From Vitrella brassicaformis (taxonomy: Eukaryota; Sar; Vitrellaceae), in assembly GCA_001179505.1 (NCBI GenBank), contig CDMY01000506.1:4633-55416 (forward strand): a DNA stretch of 50,784 bases, in the 5' to 3' direction. Below, one piece after another: positions 44,036-50,784 of this stretch. The notes beneath the pieces are model-generated. The model worked only from the letters and a program-made list of their open reading frames with translations. It searched no databases and was not told the origin of the DNA. A program made the position numbers and the translations under genes. The first letter of the stretch is position 1. Each line of letters opens with the position of its first letter.

Positions 44036-44706
44036 GGGGGCGGGGAAACGACGGTCATGGAAATGTGTGTCCGACGCATAGCATACATGCACACCACAGA
44101 CGTCACACGGCCGTCCGTCCATCTCTCTGCACCCTGCTCTGCTCTCCTCTCATGTGGCACATGTACCTTACCTCTCTCAGCTACCCTACCCCCTCTGATG
44201 TGTTGTGTTGTGTTGTGTTCCACTCCTCTCGTGTGTCACGCACGTCAGTCAGTGGCGTGTGCCGCTTGTGCGACGCCTGCAGCCAACGGCCAAAACAGGA
44301 AGGGAAGTATCCCTCCCGCCTTGGGCATTGACGAGTGGCGTGCATAAGGGACACCCACACACACACGTGACAGAGACGTGACAGAAGACAGACGAGGCCG
44401 GCCGGCAGGCAGCCCACCGTCTGGCGATCAATGAATGACTCTCTCGGGCGATGCAAAAATCGGCTGTGAAGGTCCGATCCGAGCTAAACACCTACCCGCC
44501 CATGCATCATACATCCGTTCAAGCATACGGTAAGTCAGACAGTCAGTGTTCCCGCCCAGCCCAGCCCAGCCCATCCGTTCATCTACACCCGACCCGACAG
44601 ACTACCCTACCCCGTTCTTGCGCGGTCGCCAGGCAAGTTGATCTGAGGGGTAACAGAGACAGAGAGAGCCAGGGAGAGAGCAAACGAGTGTGCATGCGTT
44701 GAGTGC
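44036..44706. other. intergenic, possible alternative last CTU1 exon
   Basis: Convergent 3' flanks of CTU1 and the HP1-like gene. 44255-44346 can be read in phase as an alternative CTU1 tail (ACAACATPAANGQNRKGS, ending DEWRA). Otherwise no feature was seen. Confidence 0.4.
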
Positions 44707-46564
44707 CTATGGATGTGTGGATGGATGTGTATCTCGACGCGACGGCCGTACCGAGCTCGGAACCCAGCGTGCGCGCTGCTGGTAGAAGTCCAACAACGCC
44801 TGTCATCCACACACACACACACACACACATGGTTATAATTGCAACGTTTCTTTCTGATGTGGGTTGCTGTGCTTACACGTCCTTTGGGGCCGGTGTCCTG
44901 GCGCATGAAGGTGTTGGTGACGTGGAACTCACGCAACTCGCCGTCAGGCAGACGCCTACACACGTGTCCAGTCCACACACACCCCAACAATAATACAGTT
45001 TGAGAGCGTGCGTGCGTGCGTGTGTGTGTGTGTGGTTACATTTTGATTCTGTGTCGCGTCCCCCACGGCCACAACTCCCAGTCGGTCTCGGGGGATGTCC
45101 CCTCCACCCTGACACACACACAGCACAGCACAGCACAGCAAGGTCAGACAGACAGACAGACCCACAATCTCCGTCCCTCAATCCCTGTGCTTACGAAACG
45201 ATTTCGCTCCCAGGTGGAATGATGTCGTCATCAGGGGTGCGGTCCTGCACGCCAGCACTAACACTACCACGACCCCCCTCAGCACGCGACGGTTCCTCTC
45301 CCCCTCTCTCCCCCTCGCCCCCCGCCCCCTCCTCCACCTCCTGCTGCTGCTGCTGCTGTGCCGTTTCGTTGCCACCTTCAACCGCCCCCCGAATGATCTC
45401 GGCATCGTCGCTGCTGTCGCCCACATTCTCGTCGTGGCCCCCACCCTGCTGCTGCTGCTGGTCCACCTGCTGCTGTTGTTGGTCGTCCGGTGCCTGCTGC
45501 TGCTGCTGGTCCTCTTCGATCTGCTGCTCTTCCATGGCGGCATTCTCGTCCTCCTTCTTTTCTTCGCCGTCGCCCTCCTCCTCTTCCTTGTCCGCCGCGC
45601 CACTGGCATCCGCCGAACCGGCAGCGTTGGCAGGCTGGGCGTCGCTGGCAGGGGCTGCGGCTGACGCTGCGGCTTGGTGGGGTGGTGCGGCCGCCTCGCC
45701 GAGGTACTCACGCATCTCCAGAAGCGTCCCGTCGGTGAGGCGGGGCTGAAGGGACACACAAGGGCAGGGGGGTGACTTGGGTGTTGTGTCAGTTGGTATC
45801 TGCTAGTGTTGGTGTTGGGTGGCTGGTTGGCTTACCGCGGTAAACTCCCTGCCGGTATCGATGACTTTCTGCTTCAGATATTGGCGGACGAGGCCCAGGT
45901 CGTCCGTCAAATGCGACACGTTAGGCTGGATGCACACACACATACACCCACACGCACACCAAGCCACGAAGACGTTGACGAATTGATGGCTGGTTTCCTC
46001 TTCCACTCCTCACTCACTCATTTTCTCACTCATTTCCTCACTCACCTCAGGCTCCCACGTTGGCGGATACTGAGGTACACGCAGGCACACACAAACAGGC
46101 GTATCAATAGGTACGCGGCACGTTGGCGGTACAGAGAGTGCAGGACACCCACCGGCTTGCCCTTGGAGTCCTTGCCATCCCACTGCACACGAAACTCATA
46201 CACACCCTGCACACACACAAACCAACCAACCAACCAACGCCAGCCAGCACCACAGAAGGATATTGACCAACCCAGGTAGCCAGTGTTCACGTGCATTGAT
46301 TGCATTCACTCATCCATCCATCCATCCATCCCCTGCCCCGCCCTGCCCCGCCCGCCACGGCTGACCCGTCGCACCCACCTCGTCGCTATCATATCTGCAC
46401 TTCAGCAGCCGCTCGACGGCGTACTCGCCGCTCTCCGCATCCGACTCCTCATCGTCGTCGTCAACGTCTTCCTCCTCGTCCTTGACATACTTGACATACT
46501 TCTTCGGACGGCTCACACGCCCGCCCTCGGCAGGCTCTCCATTGCTGGCACCGCGCTTCCTCAT
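44707..46564 (-). CDS. HP1-like chromodomain/chromo-shadow protein, 381 aa
   Basis: Exons: 46379-46564, 46153-46206, 46046-46069, 45836-45925, 45195-45745, 45040-45108, 44877-44955 and 44707-44799, phases exact. After a basic/acidic leader (KKYVKYVKDEEEDVDDDDEE), residues about 45-95 form a chromodomain: EYAVERLLKCRYDSDE, then VYEFRVQWDGKD and PPTWEPEPNV. It keeps the E-Y-x-V-E start and W-E-P motif; two of the three usual aromatic cage residues (Tyr, Trp) are visible. A long Gln/Glu/Ala-rich linker (exon 5) follows. The C-terminal 75 aa resemble a chromo-shadow domain ending in LLDFYQQRARWV, like 'vi.FYE.rl.w'. HP1 proteins bind H3K9-methylated chromatin and dimerise through the shadow domain. 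That function is by homology. Confidence 0.75.
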
Positions 46565-46589
46565 CCCACGGGTAACTGGTCAATGGTGA
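46565..46589. promoter_or_regulatory. 25-bp gap between divergent start codons
   Basis: Only 25 bp lie between the ATG of the HP1-like gene (-) and that of the FAD oxidoreductase (+). Both 5' leaders must overlap the other gene or be extremely short. Confidence 0.55.
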
Positions 46590-49273
46590 ATGGCACCCTT
46601 GCCGCCTACCTGCCTACGCAACCTTGCTGAGGATGGGATCGCTCCGAAGCTCGCCACAGATCTCCTGCTGGAGGAAGGGATGCTTTTGCTTCGTGGCGTG
46701 CAGCAGGAGGTCGGCAGTAGCGTGCCGCTAACAGATCTCATCGCTCGCCACCTGGGAATAAAAGCGTCAGAGTGAGCGCAAGAGAGGTCTGCCTGTGCCT
46801 GGCCATCTATCTATGGTCTGCTTGACGCATAGGATCCTCGAGCGTCTTGTTTTGCGCAAGTCCGTCAACGTCATCGAGAAAAGGAGCGTCCGATTCGCTT
46901 ACAACGTGGCACTCAGGCTCTCATCTGAAGCACACGAACGGTGCGCGTCTTTCCCTGCAATTAACCACAACGACAATTTGTGCAGGTGATTGTTTTGTTG
47001 GAATGCAGAGCCATCGTGAAGCGGTGGCGGCACTTTCACGCATTGCAGAAGCTGCATCAAGGCGGTGCCAGACGGCCAGAGAGGACGATCGGCCCTGCTG
47101 CTGCTGCTGCTGAAGCCACCAATGGCCTCAACTGGAGCAGCGTGGCAGCAGATCTTGCCACCCCCTCCCCTCCCCCCTTCTCGCCAAGACGACGGAACAA
47201 GGTGGAAAGCAGCTCACCCGATGCCATCACGGTGCATGAGGTCGACCTCTACGAGGCATCCGAGCCCTTCAGCCCTTTCATCTCACCGCCCCTTCCGGCC
47301 GCCATCGCGGCACGCTCACTCCGTCCCCTGATCATCGGTAGTGGCCCAGCTGGCCTCTTTTGCGCATATGTGTTGGCTAAGAATGGTTTGCGGCCAGTGG
47401 TGATCGATCAGGGGTCTGAGTGCAGCAAGCGGAGGAAGGATGTCTTCGCCTTCTGGCATGGAAACCGGCTCAACTGTTGGTCCAATGCGGCGTTTGGCGA
47501 GGGCGGGGCTGGGACGTTCAGCGATGGCAAGCTGACCTCAAGAAATCGAAGCGACGTCACGGACTTCGTACTGAGGACGTGAGCACATTGTCAGCTGTGG
47601 CCGGCCATGTTTGTGGGCGTTGCATTGTCTGCTGTGCTGTGCTGGTTTGATCGCGTGGCGTGCAGGTACGTCGAGTTGGGTTGTGCCGAGAGCTGTCTAT
47701 ACGAGAGCAAGGCTCACGTGGGCACCGACGTGCTGTACAATGTTGTGCCGGAGTTCAGGAAACGCCTCCAACAGCTTGGTGTGACATTTCTCTTCGACAC
47801 CCAGGTCACACAGCTGCACATTCAGCCATCAGCCCCCACCTTCCGCCCTTCCCACAGCGGTGGTCACTCTCAGCCAGCCCCCTCCTACTTGCCGGCCGCA
47901 TTTTCGCCGCTTCGGGATGCCGGTGTGATTGCCGCTGCCCCAGATCACGAGGTCTCACAATGCTCTGACTCATCACGATCGCCGCGGCACTTTACTGGTG
48001 TGCGAGTGCGGTGGAGGCGGGATGGCAGCGACGGGGGAAGGAGAGATGGTGACGGTCTGACGAGTGAGGCTGTGTACGGGGAGTGCGACATTGTGAGTGA
48101 CCTGTGCGTGGTGGCCTGTGGCCATTCCTCCCACTCGACCTATCGGACGCTGCACGAGGGAGGGGTGAAGATGACGCCCAAGGTGACCGACTGACCAATG
48201 GACAGAACGGAGAGACACCCATCCATCGTCATAATGTGTTGACGTGTGCTGTGCGTTAGGATTGGACGATGGGACTCCGCTTGCAAATGCCTCAGTCGAC
48301 GCTCAACAGAGTGGTGTATGGCAAGCACGCTGACGTGCCTGAAATCGGGGCGGCAGTGTGGCGATACGCCAGGGCACACCCGGCTGATGGGCGAGGCGTC
48401 TACTCGTTCTGCATGTGCCCGGGTGGTACCATCGTCAACTCGAGTCACGGTGACGGCTGTGTGGCCGTCAACGGCATGTCCTATTCGACCCGCTCGTCAA
48501 GCTACGCCAACTCAGCTGTGGTCGTCCAGACCAAGACACACGATGTCGCAAGGTACACAGCCACCTGTGAGACTCAATGGCTGCACATCAACGCGTGTGC
48601 GCGCCGTGTATGCCTGAAGGTACTGGGGCAAGAGTGAAGACGAGTGCAGTGGGATGGACGCCCTCGCGTACCAGCAGCACTGGGAAAGGGCCGCTTTTCA
48701 TGCGGGCGGCAGCGACTACTCCATCCCGGCTCAGAGGCTCGGCGACTACCTCAGCGGAAATCCATCCAAAGGCCTCCCCAAGTGAGCCAGACACACCCAG
48801 ACACCCCGCACACACAACCCCCCCACACACACCGTATGTGTCTGTTTGGTTTGTGATCTTCACCCAGAGGTCTTGTGTTCGGGCAGTGCACGCCAACCGA
48901 CCTGAACGGGTGTCTGCCCGACTTCATCACGACAGCGCTGCACCATGCCCTCAGGGGGCTGCTGCGGTCACACAGCAGGGACGGCCTCTTTGCCGACGAC
49001 ACTTTGCTCACCGGTATCGAAAGCCGCACATCGGCGCCTCTCCGTGTCCTTCGGCACGGCACATCGTTTGAGAGCTGCAACACACAGGGACTCTTTCCAT
49101 GCGGTAAGCGAGGTTGAGGTTGAGAGAACAAGGGCGTGTGTCATGTGTGTGTACGATGGTCAGGTGAGGGAGCTGGGTACTCTGGGGGCATTGTGTCGAG
49201 TGCAGTGGATGGCGTCAACACGGCAATGGCCCTGCTCAAGACATTGGTGCAGAGAAGGGCCCTCGATGGCTGA
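46590..49273 (+). CDS. COG2509-type FAD-dependent oxidoreductase, 725 aa
   Basis: Exons: 46590-46771, 46833-46940, 47009-47578, 47666-48182, 48260-48552, 48620-48781, 48868-49103 and 49164-49273, phases exact. It matches the uncharacterised bacterial/plastid 'FAD-dependent dehydrogenase' family from end to end. A small N-terminal domain (LIARHLGIKASEILERLVLR, KRSVRFAYNVAL) leads to an inserted low-complexity linker, then the dinucleotide-binding IIGSGPAGLFCAYVLAKNGL. Next come NCWSNAAFGEGGAGTFSDGK, KAHVGTDVLYNVVPEFRKRL, CVVACGHSSHSTYRTLHEGG, RGVYSFCMCPGGTIVNSS, VNGMSYSTRSSSYANSA, PAQRLGDYLSGNP, CLPDFITTAL, LLTGIESRTSAPLRVLR and the C-terminal FAD contact GEGAGYSGGIVSSAVDGV. The substrate is unknown family-wide. 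No strong signal peptide is seen, so location is open. The start is the first ATG in frame. Confidence 0.9.
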
Positions 49274-49321
49274 ACCAACGAAGGAACGAAGGAGTGTGTG
49301 GGTGTGTGTGGGTGCGAGGTG

Positions 49322-49354
49322 AGGCGACGTGAGATGAGATGAGATGAGATGAGA
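49322..49354. repeat. (GAGAT)n microsatellite
   Basis: Five to six GAGAT units in the 245-bp intergenic region after the FAD oxidoreductase gene, which holds nothing else recognisable. Confidence 0.9.
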
Positions 49355-49518
49355 TGGGCGAGACAAAGCCTGTGGATATGGATCTGTCTGTCCCACTGCT
49401 GATCGACCAGTAGTGAATGCGATGTTGACAGAGCGAATGAAGCCCACACTCGACCCACCTACGAGAATACGACATATGTCAGCTAGCAGCACAGCAACTC
49501 TCAAATAGCCAAGGCTGG

Positions 49519-50784
49519 CTAGAAACGAAGTCCTAGCGTCCTCATAATGCGATCAACGAGCCCGTCAAAGAAGCCCTTTCTCTTCCTCTTCTTCGGCACC
49601 TCGTCGCTCTCAAGGTAGACAACGATAGCGTCCAGCAGCACCTTGTCTCGGTCGTCAGATGCCTCCCACAAAGTCAGCCCTTCCACACCATGCTCCACAG
49701 CCAATGCCAACTTATCTTTCAACGAGTGATCGTCGTCGTAAGCGACGAATGTGCCCCCGAGAGTGTCGTTTGGCGATGAGGGCGGTTTGTAGAGGTAGGG
49801 CACACGTGTCTTGTTGTTGTAGTGGCGCGTGAAGCCGCTCGTGCTGGGCATGTAGTTGGCCGCTATGTCCCAATACGCTGACATGACATCCATCCATGTG
49901 TGTATGTGTGTGGTGAGAGAGAAGGAGACACACCCGTACAGTGTGTGTGTGTCTCACAGACCGACCGAGAATTCCGGGCTCTTGCTGCCGTGTGCCGTTG
50001 CCGGCAGCAAGGAATGGCTGATAGAGGCCGTCTTTGTCAGGCCCTTGCTGCACCCCCGAATATACCCTCCCATACAAGGGCAGCCCCACATTTATCATCT
50101 CGCCGTCGCAGCCAAACGCGATATAATGCTGCACAGGAGAGACAGACAGACAGACAGAGAGGGAGACACCACGGTTTCCATGCTCCCCTGAAAGCCACCT
50201 ACCTGTACAACGTCTTCCACAGTGAGCAGCTCCTTTCCGACTGTTGGGTCATCGGGGTCTGCGTGAAGGGGGCTGTCGTAGTCGGTTATGTTATCCCACG
50301 GGCCGTGCAAGTCATACGTCAGGAGACTGATGAAGTCCAGAAAAGACCCAGCACAAAGCTCGGATATCGGCGTGTTGTTGCGCACCTGCACACACATGAC
50401 AAAGGTGGATGGATGGATGGATGGAGGCAGAGAGAGAGAGAGAGAGAGAGGGACCAGTTCAGGTCAGAACTTGCCTCTAGCGGGGCGACCCCAGCTGTGA
50501 TCGATATGTCGAGATGTTTGTTGTCCTGATTGGCATTGAAGGTCTGCCGCAGCTCCTTCAGGAATGTGATGTAGTTGACCCAGTCGTCTGGTGAGGACGG
50601 AATGTGCGTGTCGCCCCCTCCCCCAGGAAACAGCCACTCAAAGTTCATGCCGTCCAGGTCAGCACGCCTGATCAATTCAACTGTCGAATTGATGACCTAA
50701 ATGAGAAGAAAGGCCGCAGGAGAACCAAGAAAGCGAAACGATGTACCATCTCTCTCTCTCTCTGTGTGTGTGTGTGTGGGGGGG
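49519..50784 (-). CDS. GH18 chitinase-like protein (probably catalytically dead), 3' part
   Basis: Visible exons: 50475-50696, 50203-50385, 49966-50128 and 49519-49877, in phase. The 5' exons lie beyond the window. GH18 barrel landmarks: catalytic strand ADLDGMNFEWLFPGGGG; SITAGVAPLE; LLTYDLHGPWDN; VGLPLYGRVYSG; TFVAYDDDHSLKDKLALAVE; GLTLWEASDD. The DGxDxDxE signature reads D-G-M-N-F-E-W-L, so the catalytic Glu position is Leu and the preceding Asp residues are Asn and Glu. This resembles chitinase-like lectins rather than active chitinases. The intron after SITAGVAPLE uses a GC donor (GCAAGT). The C-terminus has a basic stretch (KKRKRKGFF) and an amphipathic tail. Chitin or glycan binding is inferred. 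Confidence 0.85.
50430..50451. repeat. (AG)n microsatellite in intron
   Basis: About ten AG units inside an intron of the GH18-like gene. Confidence 0.9.

Noticed and set aside
1-50784. tRNA or rRNA genes
   Set aside because: I looked for tRNA B-box-like and cloverleaf patterns by eye and found none I could support; a tRNAscan run would settle it.

Overview
This is eukaryotic nuclear DNA. It is gene-dense, fairly GC-rich and very intron-rich. Introns are mostly 50-110 nt, usually GT...AG, and often loaded with TG/CA, TCTG or ATGG microsatellites next to the splice sites. The gene content includes a probable plastid-type FKBP with a signal-peptide-like leader, a cilium assembly factor (DNAAF5), an IQ/coiled-coil protein and Q-rich low-complexity nuclear proteins. 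Together these point to a flagellated, plastid-bearing protist. My best guess is an alveolate alga of the chromerid type (Vitrella-like). That is inference from style and content, not from a marker gene. Two runs of exactly 300 N (10020-10319 and 30758-31057) are assembly gaps flanked by G-rich sequence.

Layout from left to right: the 5' end of an AMP-binding (acyl-CoA/aryl-CoA ligase type) gene (-, 1-250); an unrecognised 7-exon gene (-, 1039-2955); a BTB/Skp1-fold protein (+, 3101-5228); an FKBP-like prolyl isomerase (-, 5776-6693); a complete 17-exon cytochrome P450 (-, 7264-10684) with the first N gap in an intron; a small unknown gene (-, 11126-12339); an FMRP/FXR-like Agenet-KH-RGG RNA-binding protein (+, 12458-14416); a four-helix COPI-associated/TVP15-type membrane protein (+, 15087-15660); an IQ/coiled-coil protein (-, 15857-19939), divergent from DNAAF5 (+, 20013-25838).

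The 26-31 kb block is unusual. Two about 0.68-kb arms (26913-27595 and 29200-29880) form a large inverted repeat with a 1.6-kb spacer. Each arm carries the 5' part of the same inward-facing gene. The right copy is intact (28283-29727) and the left copy has lost its ATG. Each arm also carries the 5' leader of a different outward-facing gene (26204-26873 and 29907-30685).

The right half holds a long Q-rich/acidic nuclear protein (+, 31866-35630), a WWE-like plus Regnase/Zc3h12a-like NYN protein (+, 36409-38455), a Q/P-rich unknown (+, 38953-41653), the tRNA 2-thiolation enzyme CTU1/NCS6 (+, 42027-44035), an HP1-like chromo/chromo-shadow protein (-, 44707-46564), a COG2509-type FAD-dependent oxidoreductase (+, 46590-49273) starting only 25 bp from the HP1-like gene, and the 3' part of a GH18 chitinase-like protein whose catalytic Glu is Leu (-, 49519 to the window end).

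There are no operons. Genes often sit as tight head-to-head pairs (gaps of 145, 118, 73 and 25 bp), implying shared promoters. Exon boundaries below were placed by hand from reading-frame continuity, splice signals and family similarity. Where I give a protein length, the exon phases add up to an uninterrupted frame.
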